Notes: generated by a model from the sequence alone, not told the origin. DNA of 58,825 nucleotides from Betaproteobacteria bacterium (GCA_016194935.1 JACQAO010000100.1:1-58825); one strand, 5' to 3'; counted from the stretch's first letter, positions 50,665 to 58,825 are shown. Made by a program: numbers and translations.

Positions 50665-51828
50665 ATGCAACGAAAAACTCTAATCATCTCCGCAGTCTCA
50701 CTGGCAATTGCAACCGGCGGCTGGGCTGTCTGGAACAGCCAGCATCTCCAGCCAGCGGCAAGCGGGAAAACACAGGGCGCGCGTAGTGAAATTGCCGTCA
50801 CCACCCAGTTGGTGCAGCGGCTAACCTTGCCGGTGGTGCTTGAGGCCAGCGGCTTTGCAGCTTCGCTGAACAGCGTGGAGATCCGCCCGCAAGTCAGCAA
50901 CCTGATTGCCCGGGTACCTATCAAGGAGGGGCAGTTCGTCAAGGCCGGGGAAATATTATTTACCCTTGATGCGCGTGCCGACCATGCCAATTTACTGAAA
51001 GCCGAAGCGCTGCTCGCCAAGGACCGGGCGGCGCTGGCGGATTTGCAGCGCCAGTTCGCGCGTGGCCGGGAATTACGGCAAAAAAACTTCCTCTCTCAAA
51101 GCGCCGTCGACACCCTGCAGAGCCAACTGGAGGCGCAACAGGCAACGCTCGGCGCGGATCAGGCGGCGCTCGAGGGGGCGCGTGTTGCGCTCAGCCTGGA
51201 TACCCTGCGCAGCCCGGTTGCCGGCCGGATCGGCGCCATCAATGTTTATCCGGGCAGCCTGGTACAGCCGAACGCAGCCGCACTGACCACGGTCACCCAA
51301 CTCGACCCGATCTCCGTCAGCTTTACACTGCCTGAGCGGGAACTGGCGCGCCTGCTGGCGGCTGCCAAAACCGACGCCGTCACTATCGCCGCCACCCGGC
51401 CCGACAGCGACTGGCGGCGCGAGGGTCGCTTGAGCTTCATCGACAATGCGGTCGATACCCAGAGTGGAACCATCCGCGTCAAGGGGCAGTTTGCCAATCC
51501 CGACCAGGCGCTGTGGCCCGGCGCTACTGTCGGCATCCGCATCGCGCTGCGGGAGTTGAAGGATGTCGTGACGATCCCGTTGACTGCGGTGGTGAATGCA
51601 GTCGACGGCGCCCACGTCTACACGGTTTCCGCCGACAACACGGTGCAGCGGCGCAAGATCGAGATACTCCACAACTTCGCCACCCAGGCGGCGGTCAAGG
51701 GGATGGAAAGCGGTGAACGGCTGGTGATCGATGGCGCCCAGAATCTGCGTCCCGGCGTGCGGGTGCGTGAAGCGGGCGGTGCGGCGAGTACCCCCGGCGC
51801 CCGGAAGCCCAGCCCGCAATCGCCATGA
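50665..51828 (+). CDS. RND efflux periplasmic adaptor (membrane fusion protein)
   Basis: A 387-residue adaptor of the HlyD/AcrA type. An uncleaved or signal-type membrane segment lies at residues 7-22 and lacks a lipobox. It has VEIRPQVSNLIARVPIKEGQ (lipoyl half), an alpha-hairpin about residues 110-165 with LADLQRQFARGRELRQKNFL and LDTLRSPVAGRIGAINVYPG, and a beta-barrel with VSFTLPERELARLL. It overlaps the permease gene by 4 bp. It is 18 bp after lysA, so it may share that transcript. Confidence 0.92.
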   Translation: MQRKTLIISAVSLAIATGGWAVWNSQHLQPAASGKTQGARSEIAVTTQLVQRLTLPVVLEASGFAASLNSVEIRPQVSNLIARVPIKEGQFVKAGEILFTLDARADHANLLKAEALLAKDRAALADLQRQFARGRELRQKNFLSQSAVDTLQSQLEAQQATLGADQAALEGARVALSLDTLRSPVAGRIGAINVYPGSLVQPNAAALTTVTQLDPISVSFTLPERELARLLAAAKTDAVTIAATRPDSDWRREGRLSFIDNAVDTQSGTIRVKGQFANPDQALWPGATVGIRIALRELKDVVTIPLTAVVNAVDGAHVYTVSADNTVQRRKIEILHNFATQAAVKGMESGERLVIDGAQNLRPGVRVREAGGAASTPGARKPSPQSP

Positions 51829-54800
51829 CGCTTTCGGAACTGTGCATCCGGCGGCCGGTGATGACCGTGCTGCTCAGTGTCGCCATCGTGGTGGCCGGCC
51901 TGGTGGCTTATCAAAAAATTCCGGTGGCGGCGCTGCCCAGCTACAACACGCCGATCATCAATGTCAGCGCCAGCCTGCCCGGTGCCAGCCCTGAGACCAT
52001 GGCCGCCTCGGTGGCGCTGCCGCTGGAAAAACAATTTTCCACCATCAGCGGCCTCAATCTCATCAGTTCCTCCAACACCACCGGCAATACTTCGGTGACT
52101 CTGGAGTTTGCCGCAGATCGTGACATCGATGCGGCGGCGGTCGATGTCCAGGCCGCCCTGCTGAGCGCGCAGCGTTCGCTGCCCGTCGAAATGACTTCGC
52201 CGCCGTCCTACCGCAAGGTCAACCCGGCGGATGCGCCGGTGCTGTTGATGGCGCTCACCTCGCCTTCATTGAGCCTCGCCGAGTTGAACGACTATGCGGA
52301 AAACCTGATTTCTCCCAGCCTGTCCACGCTCGACGGCGTCGCCCAGGTGGCGGTGTACGGCAAGAAGCGTTATGCGGTGCGGGTAAAAGTCAATCCGGAC
52401 CTGCTCACTGCGAGGAATATTTCGCTCGATGAACTGATGGCTGCGCTGCACGCCGCCAACGCCAATACGCCGGTCGGCGTGCTCGACGGGCCGCAGCAGA
52501 TGCTCACCATCGAGGCCAATCGCCAGTTGCGCAACGCCGCCGAATTTTCCGGTCTCATCATTGCCAGCCGCAACAACGCGCCGGTGCGGTTACGCGATGT
52601 CGCCACGGTGGAAGACAGCGTCGAGTCGATCCGCAGCGCCAACCGCTACAACGATGAACGCGCCATCGTGCTGGCGGTGTTGCGGCAGCCCAACGCCAAC
52701 ACGGTGGCGGTGGTGAATGCCATTCGCAACATGCTGCCGCGCTTCCAGGCGCAATTGCCGGATTCGATCAGCGTCAACCTGCTCAACGACCGCTCGGTCT
52801 CGATCCGCAACGCGCTGCATGACGTCAATATCACCCTGTCGATCACCGTGATCCTGGTGGTGCTGGTGATCTTCCTGTTCCTGCGCCGGCTGGCGGCCAC
52901 CGTGATCCCCGCCCTGTCGTTGCCGGTCTCCCTGGTCGGCGCGCTGTCGCTGTTCTACGCGCTCGGCTACAGCCTCGACAACATCTCGCTGCTGGGCATC
53001 ACGCTGGCGGTCGGCCTGGTGGTGGATGACGCCATTGTCATGCTGGAAAACATCGTCCGCCACATCGAGGCGGGGATGCCGCCGCTCCAGGCGGCTCTGA
53101 CCGGTTCGCGCGAGATGAGCTTCACCATCCTGTCGATTTCGATCTCGCTGGTCGCCGTGTTCATCCCGATTTTTTTCATGCCGGGCGTGATCGGCCTGCT
53201 GTTCCGCGAATTCGCGGTCGTAGTTTCACTGGCGGTGCTGGTCTCGGCGCTGGTGTCGCTGACCCTGGTGCCAATGCTGTGCGGTCGTTATCTGTCTGAA
53301 CACTCCGCCACGTCGAACAATCCCGTCAGCCGCGCTTTCGAGCGGCTGTTTTCCGCCCTGCTGCGCCGCTACACCGGAACGCTCGACTGGGCCTTGCAGC
53401 ACCGGCGCAGCGTGTTGCTGGTTGCCCTGTTCACTTTGGTCGCCACCGCCTGGCTGTTCGTCACCATACCCAAAGGTTTCTTTCCGGAAGAAGACATCGG
53501 CCAGATCAGGGTAACCACCGAAGCGGCGGATGATATTTCCTTCTACGCCATGCTCGACAAGCAAAACCGGATCATGGACATTGTCCGCGCCGATCCCAGC
53601 GTGACCAATGCCGCATCCGTCATCGGCTTCATCGGTTCAACGCAGAACAGCGGCAGAATGTTCATCAACCTCAAGCCGCAGGGCGAGCGTCCCAGCATGA
53701 GCGCCGTGCTGGAAGGCCTGCGCAAAAAATTTCGTGCGGTGCCAGGCATCGCCGTCTACATGCAGCCGGTGCAAAACCTCCAGCTCGGCGGCAAGATCAG
53801 CAAGAGCCGCTACCAGTACGTCCTGCAAAGCGTGCGCGCCGACGAACTCAACGACTGGGCAACCCGCTTGATGGAACACATGCGCAGCGACCCGGCTTTC
53901 CGCGATGTTAACAGCGACTCGCAGGTAAAAGGCTTGCAGGCAACGCTGGACATCGACCGCGACAAAGCCAATCTGCTCGGCGTGCAAATCGACGCGCTGC
54001 GCAGCACGCTGTACGATGCCTTCGGCGAGCGCCAGGTGTCGACCATCTACACCAGCAGCAACAGCTACCAGGTGATTCTCGAACTCGCCGAACCGTTCAA
54101 GCGCGACGAAGCGGCGTTCGACAAAATTTCAGTGCGCAGCCGCGCCGGCAACCTGGTGCCATTATCCAGCTTCGCCACCGTGCGCCGCACCGTCGGCCCC
54201 ACTGCGATCAACCACCAGGGCCAGTTACAGGCCGTCACCTTGTCCTTCAATCTCGCGCCCGACGTGCCGCTCGGCGACGCTGCTGCGAAAATCGACCGCT
54301 ACAAGGAAGAAATCAAGATGCCGGCCAGCGTCATTACCAGTTACGGCGGCGACGCCGCCGTATTCAAGGACAGCCAATCGGGTCAGGCGATCCTGCTGGT
54401 GATCGCGCTACTGGTCATCTACGTGTTGCTGGGCGTGCTCTACGAAAGCTACATCCATCCGCTGACCATACTCGCCGGGCTACCCTCGGCTGCGGTGGGG
54501 GCGTTGCTGACCTTGCGTCTGTTCAACATGGAACTGACGCTGATCGCCACCATCGGCATCCTGATGCTGATCGGCATCGTCAAGAAGAACGCCATCATGA
54601 TGATCGACTTCGCTCTCGACGCCCAGCGCAACCGGGGCATGCCGCCTGCCGAGGCGATCCGTCAGGCCTGCATCCTGCGCTTCCGGCCGATCATGATGAC
54701 CACCTTCGCCGCGCTGATGGGCTCGCTGCCCATCGCCCTGGGCCTGGGCGCCGGCGCCGAGCTGCGCCAGCCGCTGGGCCTGGCGGTATCCGGCGGCTTG

Positions 54801-54905
54801 CTGTTCTCGCAGATCATCACGCTCTACATCACGCCGGTAATCTACCTCGCGCTGGATCGCTACAGCGGTACCGGGCCACTACAGATCAAGGACAGCGGGG
54901 AGTGA
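51825..54905 (+). CDS. RND efflux permease (MdtB/MdtC/MuxB-like, HAE1 family)
   Basis: A 1026-residue inner-membrane RND pump with 12 predicted helices and two large periplasmic loops. It begins TLSELCIRRPVMTVLLSVAI and has ISLLGITLAVGLVVDDAIVM with the adjacent Asp-Asp proton-relay pair of helix 4. GFFPEEDIGQI, YKEEIKMP and FRPIMMTTFAALMGSLPIAL are family landmarks. The helix 4 Asp pair and overall sequence place it with the MdtBC or MuxBC type multidrug exporters. Only one permease is present and no outer-membrane factor gene follows, so it must use one encoded elsewhere. Substrates cannot be predicted. Confidence 0.94.
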   Translation: MTLSELCIRRPVMTVLLSVAIVVAGLVAYQKIPVAALPSYNTPIINVSASLPGASPETMAASVALPLEKQFSTISGLNLISSSNTTGNTSVTLEFAADRDIDAAAVDVQAALLSAQRSLPVEMTSPPSYRKVNPADAPVLLMALTSPSLSLAELNDYAENLISPSLSTLDGVAQVAVYGKKRYAVRVKVNPDLLTARNISLDELMAALHAANANTPVGVLDGPQQMLTIEANRQLRNAAEFSGLIIASRNNAPVRLRDVATVEDSVESIRSANRYNDERAIVLAVLRQPNANTVAVVNAIRNMLPRFQAQLPDSISVNLLNDRSVSIRNALHDVNITLSITVILVVLVIFLFLRRLAATVIPALSLPVSLVGALSLFYALGYSLDNISLLGITLAVGLVVDDAIVMLENIVRHIEAGMPPLQAALTGSREMSFTILSISISLVAVFIPIFFMPGVIGLLFREFAVVVSLAVLVSALVSLTLVPMLCGRYLSEHSATSNNPVSRAFERLFSALLRRYTGTLDWALQHRRSVLLVALFTLVATAWLFVTIPKGFFPEEDIGQIRVTTEAADDISFYAMLDKQNRIMDIVRADPSVTNAASVIGFIGSTQNSGRMFINLKPQGERPSMSAVLEGLRKKFRAVPGIAVYMQPVQNLQLGGKISKSRYQYVLQSVRADELNDWATRLMEHMRSDPAFRDVNSDSQVKGLQATLDIDRDKANLLGVQIDALRSTLYDAFGERQVSTIYTSSNSYQVILELAEPFKRDEAAFDKISVRSRAGNLVPLSSFATVRRTVGPTAINHQGQLQAVTLSFNLAPDVPLGDAAAKIDRYKEEIKMPASVITSYGGDAAVFKDSQSGQAILLVIALLVIYVLLGVLYESYIHPLTILAGLPSAAVGALLTLRLFNMELTLIATIGILMLIGIVKKNAIMMIDFALDAQRNRGMPPAEAIRQACILRFRPIMMTTFAALMGSLPIALGLGAGAELRQPLGLAVSGGLLFSQIITLYITPVIYLALDRYSGTGPLQIKDSGE

Positions 54906-54917
54906 TCAGGGTCTTAA

Positions 54918-54960
54918 CTTACAGATTGAAGTTTCATACTTAAATCTGTAAGATACGGCC
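54918..54960 (+). promoter_or_regulatory. Candidate leaderless promoter with overlapping palindrome, upstream of DUF4143 ATPase copy 2
   Basis: CTTACAGATT (54918-54927) and AATCTGTAAG (54943-54952) form a perfect 10-bp inverted repeat with a 15-bp loop. TTGAAG (54926-54931), a 17-bp spacer and TAAGAT (54949-54954) form a promoter, and ATG follows six bases later at 54961. The palindrome overlaps both hexamers. There is no Shine-Dalgarno sequence. A repressor binding the palindrome would block this promoter. Confidence 0.6.
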
Positions 54961-56130
54961 ATGGTACCCCGCACTGCCCTCGCTACTCTTCTGCGCCTGG
55001 CGCGCGGCTTCCCCATTGTCGCGCTGACCGGGCCGCGCCAGTCGGGCAAGACCACGCTGGCGCGCGCCGCTTTTCCGGGCAAACCCTATGTCAGCCTGGA
55101 AAATGCCGATCACCTGGCTTACGCGGCCACTGATACGCGCCGTTTTCTGGCCGACTACCCCGCTGGCGCCGTCATTGACGAAGTTCAGCGTTGTCCCGAA
55201 CTGTTTGCATATTTGCAGGGCTGGGTGGACGAGCGTCGCCGCATGGGCGATTTCGTGCTCACCGGCTCACAACAGTTTGGACTGATGTCGAAGATAACCC
55301 AGTCCCTCGCTGGCCGCGTCGGACTGGTGCATCTGCTGCCCTTCTCCCAATCGGAACTGGCGGGGGTTGGAAAAGCGCCGGCCAGTGTCGATAGCGCGTT
55401 GTGGCAGGGCGCCTATCCGGCGCTCTACGACCGTAACGTTTCACCCGCAGACTGGTTTCCCAACTACGCCGCCACCTATGTTGAGCGCGATGTCCGCCAG
55501 TTGCTGGCGGTGCGCCAGCTTGGCCTGTTCCAGCGCTTTCTGAAAATGTGTGCGGCGCGCAGCGGGCAGTTGTTGAATCTTTCGTCGCTCGCGGCGGACT
55601 GCGGCATCAGTCACGTTACCGCACGGGAGTGGCTTACGGTACTTGAAGCCAGTTACATCGTGCGCCTGCTGCCTCCGTATCACCGCAACTTCGGCAAGCG
55701 CCTGGTCAAGACGCCCAAGCTGTATTTTCTCGATGTGGGTCTGGCCGCCTGGCTGCTGGGGATTCGACAGCCCCGCGCAATTGCCACACACGCCATGCGT
55801 GGCGCGTTGTTCGAAACTTTCGTGGTTGGCGAGTTCATCAAGCAGCGCCACAACGCCGGCCAACCTGCCGAGTTGTATTTCTGGCGTGATAACGTCGGCC
55901 ACGAAATCGACCTGCTGTTTGAGACGGGAGACCGTTTGCAGCCGGTTGAAATCAAGTCCGGAATGACTTTTTCCCATGACTGGCTGGATGCCGCGAAGCG
56001 CTGGAAAGCATTCGCCGGCGATGCGGCGCTGGACCCCTGGATCATCCACGGTGGTGACCGCTCTTTCGAATGCGATGGCGGTCGCGTATTTTCCTGGCGG
56101 GCGCTGCTGGAGAATCCGGCCCCAGGCTGA
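54961..56130 (+). CDS. ATP-binding protein, AAA_14 / DUF4143 family (copy 2)
   Basis: A 389-residue ATPase. Walker A is GPRQSGKTTLARAAFPGKPY near residue 25; the Walker B-like motif is AVIDEVQRCPELF near residue 72; FVLTGSQQFGLMSKITQSLA follows, then GRVGLVHLLPFSQSEL. The DUF4143 half has YVERDVRQLLAVRQLGLFQR, GKRLVKTPKLYFLDVGLAAW and an apparent nuclease-like core: ETFVVGEFIKQ, HEIDLLFETG and PVEIKSG. Function unproven; the fold suggests DNA or toxin-antitoxin-like roles. Its neighbours share no pathway with it. The upstream leaderless layout matches copy 1 (183-1331). Confidence 0.88.
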   Translation: MVPRTALATLLRLARGFPIVALTGPRQSGKTTLARAAFPGKPYVSLENADHLAYAATDTRRFLADYPAGAVIDEVQRCPELFAYLQGWVDERRRMGDFVLTGSQQFGLMSKITQSLAGRVGLVHLLPFSQSELAGVGKAPASVDSALWQGAYPALYDRNVSPADWFPNYAATYVERDVRQLLAVRQLGLFQRFLKMCAARSGQLLNLSSLAADCGISHVTAREWLTVLEASYIVRLLPPYHRNFGKRLVKTPKLYFLDVGLAAWLLGIRQPRAIATHAMRGALFETFVVGEFIKQRHNAGQPAELYFWRDNVGHEIDLLFETGDRLQPVEIKSGMTFSHDWLDAAKRWKAFAGDAALDPWIIHGGDRSFECDGGRVFSWRALLENPAPG

Positions 56131-56229
56131 CTCCTGACTATCGAAAGCACTCACTTTGATCAAACTACTCCGACTACATTCGACGATGGATTCGCCATCT
56201 GTGCTTGTCATCGACGCCTCAAGCGAACC

Positions 56230-57315
56230 ATGGCTGCTGGCCTGACCCTGGAGCGTCTGCGCCGCTACGCCATCGCGCGCAGCCTGTTCAAACCGACGAG
56301 CCTGGCGCGCGCCATCGCCAGGCTTGGCTTCGTGCAGGCCGACCCGATCCGCGCGCCGGCGCGCGCCCAGGACTTGACGCTGCGCCATCGGGTCAACGGC
56401 TACAAGGCCGGTGATCTCGAGCGGCGCTACCCCAAGCTGGCAATCGAAGAAGATTTTTTCATCAACTACGGTTTCCTGCCGCGCGCGACGCACCACCTGA
56501 TGCACCCGCGCACGCCGCAAACGGCATGGAGCAAAGCGCGTTGGGTAGAGGCGCGGGCGGTGCTCGACTTCATCCGCGAACACGGCGTTGTACACCCGCG
56601 CCAGGTTGACGTGCATTTTTCACACGGCAAAGTGCGCAACTGGTTCGGCGGCTCGAGCAACGCCAGCACGCAGTTGCTCGACGCCATGCACTACCGCGGC
56701 CTGGTGCGGATTGCGCGGCGCGAGGGCGGTGTGCGCTTGTACGCGCCGCGCGAGCCGCTGCCAACGGCGCTCGATGTGACCGCAGCGCTGGACGCGCTGG
56801 TCGACGTGGTGGTGCAGAAGTACGCGCCGCTGCCGGAGCGCAGCCTGGGCGAGCTGGTGGGCCGCTTGCGCGGCGGTGTGCCGCAATGGGCGCATCTGCG
56901 CGCAGCAGCGCTGGCGCGGGCCAAGGCGCGGCTGCCGAATGCGCTGGTCGACGGCGTCGTGTGGTATTGGCCCGCAGGCGAAAACCCGGGTTTGAGGCAA
57001 CACGAAACCGACGACGCAGTGCGCTTGCTTGCCCCGTTCGACCCTGTCGTCTGGGATCGCCGGCGTTTCGAATTACTCTGGGGATGGGCCTACCGCTTCG
57101 AGGCATACACGCCCGCGCCCAAGCGCGTGCGCGGTTACTACGCGCTGCCGCTGCTGTGGCGCGACACGGTACTCGGCTGGGCCAACGTCTCCGCAGGCGA
57201 CGGCGGGCTCGACGTCGTCACCGGCTACGTTGCGGGCCAAGCGCCACGCGGCCCGGGGTATCGCTCGGCGCTTGATGCCGAGGTCGAGCGGATGCGCAGT
57301 TTTTTGTCGCTGTAG
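56230..57315 (+). CDS. YcaQ-like winged-helix DNA glycosylase (HTH_42 / crosslink repair family)
   Basis: A 361-residue protein of the HTH_42 family that includes E. coli YcaQ (AlkX) and Streptomyces AlkZ, glycosylases that unhook interstrand crosslinks and remove alkylated bases. ARLGFVQADPIRAPARAQDL near residue 30 carries the catalytic Q-phi-D motif (Gln-Ala-Asp), the version I associate with the YcaQ-like subgroup rather than AlkZ (Q-phi-Q). Winged-helix repeats follow, then LLAPFDPVVWDRRRFELLWG and RVRGYYALPLLW near the C-terminus. Activity on specific lesions is not predictable. ATG at 56230. Confidence 0.85.
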   Translation: MAAGLTLERLRRYAIARSLFKPTSLARAIARLGFVQADPIRAPARAQDLTLRHRVNGYKAGDLERRYPKLAIEEDFFINYGFLPRATHHLMHPRTPQTAWSKARWVEARAVLDFIREHGVVHPRQVDVHFSHGKVRNWFGGSSNASTQLLDAMHYRGLVRIARREGGVRLYAPREPLPTALDVTAALDALVDVVVQKYAPLPERSLGELVGRLRGGVPQWAHLRAAALARAKARLPNALVDGVVWYWPAGENPGLRQHETDDAVRLLAPFDPVVWDRRRFELLWGWAYRFEAYTPAPKRVRGYYALPLLWRDTVLGWANVSAGDGGLDVVTGYVAGQAPRGPGYRSALDAEVERMRSFLSL

Positions 57316-57374
57316 CTGGCGTCAGTCGACCTGAGCGGGCGCGGCTGCATATCTGGTGAAGTCCTCATAGTCGC

Positions 57375-57827
57375 TTAGTGCTGGTGTTCCATCCCCGGCA
57401 TCGCAGTCAGATCGCGCACTTCGGCTTTGACTTCGAGCGTGCTGAGTTTCTTGTCCTTGCCCTCGAGCTTGAGCGTCAACGGCACGGTCTCACCCTTCTT
57501 CAATGGCCGCTTCAGGTCCATCAGCATGAGGTGGTAGCTGCCCGGTGAGAGCGTCACCGTCTTGCCGGCGGGCAATGCCAGTTTCGACAGGGCGCGCATT
57601 TTCATCACGCCCTTGTCCATGCTCATTTCATGCAGTTCGGCCACGCCCGCGACCGGGGTGGAAATACCCAGCAGCACGGCGTCCTCACTGGACTTCAATT
57701 CCATGAAGGCGCCGCTGGCCGACTGCCCCGTCACGGTGCCGCGCACCCAGGCATCCTTGACGCTGACATCCGCCAGAGTCGATGCGCTTAACATCGCCAA
57801 CACCATCGCCAAACCGATTTTATTCAT
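57375..57827 (-). CDS. pcuC: Periplasmic copper chaperone PCu(A)C
   Basis: A 150-residue PCu(A)C protein. The signal peptide is MNKIGLAMVLAMLSASTLA. The mature part starts DVSVKDAWVRGTVTGQSASG. The copper(I) ligands are in HEMSMDKGVMKM and HLMLM, matching H-M...M...H-x-M, and the C-terminus is GMEHQH, possibly an extra site. Such chaperones deliver copper to the CuA site of cytochrome oxidase. A copper-dependent CO dehydrogenase is encoded in the same window, but nothing links the two directly. Confidence 0.93.
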   Translation of the reverse strand: MNKIGLAMVLAMLSASTLADVSVKDAWVRGTVTGQSASGAFMELKSSEDAVLLGISTPVAGVAELHEMSMDKGVMKMRALSKLALPAGKTVTLSPGSYHLMLMDLKRPLKKGETVPLTLKLEGKDKKLSTLEVKAEVRDLTAMPGMEHQH

Positions 57828-57857
57828 GTTGCTCTCCTTATCAAGACAAGCGGCCCG

Positions 57858-57920
57858 CTACAAGACGTAACGCGCCAGATCCTCGCTCTGCGCCAGTTCC
57901 TTGAGGCGGCTGTCTGAGCA
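57858..57920 (-). pseudogene. hslU 3'-end remnant
   Basis: The minus strand reads CSDSRLKELAQSEDLARYVL followed by TAG at 57860-57858. The tail of HslU, the ATPase of the HslUV protease, ends in a conserved E-D-L-[SA]-R-[FY]-[IV]-L, and the preceding S-R-L-x-x-L-A pattern fits too. Only about 20 codons remain, and an in-frame TAG lies a few codons upstream, so it cannot be a gene. It sits between pcuC and the DUF3368 gene and marks an old junction. Confidence 0.65.
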
Positions 57921-57932
57921 CCGGTGCAGCCT

Positions 57933-58406
57933 CTATTCCTCAACGGTTGCCGCCATACGATCAATCAGCGCCGAGTTGTAGAAGATGCCCTGCGCCTGCA
58001 TAAGCTGCGCGGCGCCCCGAAATGAACCAAGCAGTCCAAGCTTGCGGGCTTTGAGAAGAACACCCAAGGTGCCGGAAACCTTTAGACCGAGATACTCCGC
58101 CATGTTGCGGCCAATCTTTTCATCCATTAAAACCAGATCGGCCTGTTCAAAAAGGGCTGCCTGCAATGTCGCTTTTTCGCCGTTATCCAGTTCAAGAAGC
58201 ACATGATGAGCAGGTTGTACAGGCGCTACAACGGGAACGATCCAATCCAGTTGCCGCAAAGGCGGGACAGCAATCAAGCCGCCAGCGGCACACTCGCCTA
58301 TGACTTCTTCGACAACATGAATCTGGCCGAACAACTTCGGCAACAGATCAATGCGCTGGATTGAGGCAAGCGCAATGAACGGCGTCGTATTCGAAAAAAC
58401 TTTCAC
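57933..58406 (-). CDS. DUF3368 PIN-like toxin candidate
   Basis: A 157-residue protein of the DUF3368 family, a PIN-fold relative. FSNTTPFIALASIQRIDLLP is the conserved opening (S-N-T-x-P version). VVEEVIGECAAGG, LDNGEKATLQAA and LVLMDEKIGRNMAEYLGLKV supply the acidic residues expected around a nuclease metal site, and GTLGVLLKARKLGLL is family-typical. It overlaps the UPF0175 gene by 4 bp (ATGA). By context, the likely toxin of a type II toxin-antitoxin pair; not proven for this family in general. Confidence 0.85.
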   Translation of the reverse strand: MKVFSNTTPFIALASIQRIDLLPKLFGQIHVVEEVIGECAAGGLIAVPPLRQLDWIVPVVAPVQPAHHVLLELDNGEKATLQAALFEQADLVLMDEKIGRNMAEYLGLKVSGTLGVLLKARKLGLLGSFRGAAQLMQAQGIFYNSALIDRMAATVEE

Positions 58407-58657
58407 GGCAGGCTTGTTTCACGTCGAAAGTCGTCGTCCGAATTTTCCAGCAAAGCGGCGCCATGTCGCATGGCATCCATCAGGAAATGGGCGCGTGGCA
58501 CGCCCAGCCAGCGGGCGGCAACCCCAGAGGAAATAGATCCATCGCGAAACAAACCATAGGCTGCTTCGCGTTTGATACGCTCGGCGAACTGTTCGGCGTT
58601 GGAATGCAAGCCGATCAGCAACTCAGGCGGGCACTCGATTTCAATGACATTGCGCAT
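58403..58657 (-). CDS. UPF0175 family antitoxin candidate
   Basis: An 84-residue UPF0175 protein. It begins NVIEIECPPELLIGL and has FAERIKREAAYGLFRDGSIS, SGVAARWLGVPRAHFLMDAM, a helix-turn-helix-like region. UPF0175 proteins are commonly encoded just before DUF3368 genes and treated as antitoxins with likely DNA-binding autoregulation. ATG 58657 follows GGAGGAGT-like sequence on the minus strand. Confidence 0.85.
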   Translation of the reverse strand: MRNVIEIECPPELLIGLHSNAEQFAERIKREAAYGLFRDGSISSGVAARWLGVPRAHFLMDAMRHGAALLENSDDDFRRETSLP

Positions 58658-58708
58658 TGGATACTCCTCCGGAAAATGTGGTGCGTCCCTGAGGTTTCCC
58701 CCCGAATT

Positions 58709-58825
58709 TCATGTCCCATGACAAGCCTCCAGTGCCTGCTGATGGAGAAACGCCACCGCGTCTTTGGGTCGCAAGCGGCGCAGCCAAGACGATCCGGCAT
58801 CAATGACTCGGCGAGCCAAGGTAAG
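58709..58825 (-). CDS. Possible C-terminal end of an unidentified gene (partial)
   Basis: The minus strand is open from the window edge to TGA 58711-58709 and reads LARRVIDAGSSWLRRLRPKD, then AVAFLHQQALEACHGT. It has a plausible helical composition, with Arg/Leu and Ala/Gln-rich helices, and no stop for 38 codons, but I do not recognise the family. It could be a shadow frame. Confidence 0.3.
   Translation of the reverse strand, partial: LTLARRVIDAGSSWLRRLRPKDAVAFLHQQALEACHGT

Noticed and set aside
50665-54905. Tripartite efflux operon
   Set aside because: Only the adaptor and one permease are present; the next gene is a DUF4143 ATPase with its own promoter, so no outer-membrane factor belongs to this unit.
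57375-57827. pcuC as copper supplier for the Mo-Cu CO dehydrogenase
   Set aside because: It is nearly 40 kb from the cox operon and PCu(A)C proteins act in the periplasm for cytochrome oxidase, whereas CO dehydrogenase is matured in the cytoplasm.

Overview
The window reads as chromosome from a Betaproteobacterium, probably of the Rhodocyclales/Sterolibacteriaceae type. This is inferred from the pilMNOPQ-aroK-aroB-dgt-gltB-gltD order, a penicillin-binding protein 1A gene divergent from pilM, the cyaY / lptM-lysA neighbourhood and GC-rich codon use. No rRNA, tRNA, CRISPR array or recognisable insertion sequence is visible. No stretch longer than about 300 bases lacks a gene.

Positions 1-9992: a Fic-like C-terminal fragment, an AAA/DUF4143 ATPase, an MFS transporter with a one-base frameshift near its N-terminus, and a short acyl-CoA block. 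That block is an enoyl-CoA hydratase downstream of icmF (fused isobutyryl-CoA mutase), with a divergent AraC-type regulator. A compact array of hairpins separates icmF from the hydratase. An HDOD protein and a DsbA-like isomerase follow.

Positions 9989-20264: a carbon monoxide oxidation locus. A divergent gene encodes an RcoM-type haem-PAS/LytTR regulator with His, Cys and Met at the spacing of the known haem ligands. The regulator/coxM gap holds three TTnnnG repeats exactly 21 bp apart, the arrangement I recall for RcoM sites. The operon is coxM-coxS-coxL-coxG-coxD-coxE, then a MocA-like cytidylyltransferase, an unrecognised membrane protein and an XdhC/CoxF/CoxI-family protein. CoxL carries the form I active-site motif AYRCSFR, so this is a genuine CO dehydrogenase rather than a form II homologue. 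A long hairpin closes the operon.

Positions 20267-31768: amino-sugar and nitrogen genes (glmS, glmU, gltD, gltB). An accessory insert lies between glmS and glmU: a DUF4160/DUF2442 pair, a decayed copy of the glmS 5' end, and a MerR regulator divergent from an SDR dehydrogenase.

Positions 31945-46301: the conserved pilMNOPQ-aroK-aroB-dgt-glt operon, here interrupted by three large Ig-like lipoprotein genes, two between pilQ and aroK and one between dgt and gltB. Two of them share a calcium-binding-like acidic module. This is the most unusual accessory feature of the core region.

Positions 46506-58825: penicillin-binding protein 1A, cyaY, lptM-lysA, a two-gene RND efflux system, a second DUF4143 ATPase, a YcaQ-like glycosylase, a PCu(A)C copper chaperone, a short hslU C-terminal remnant and a UPF0175/DUF3368 toxin-antitoxin-like pair. 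The two DUF4143 ATPase genes have matching upstream layouts: a -10 hexamer 6 nt before ATG, no ribosome binding site and an overlapping inverted repeat. This suggests leaderless, self-controlled transcripts.
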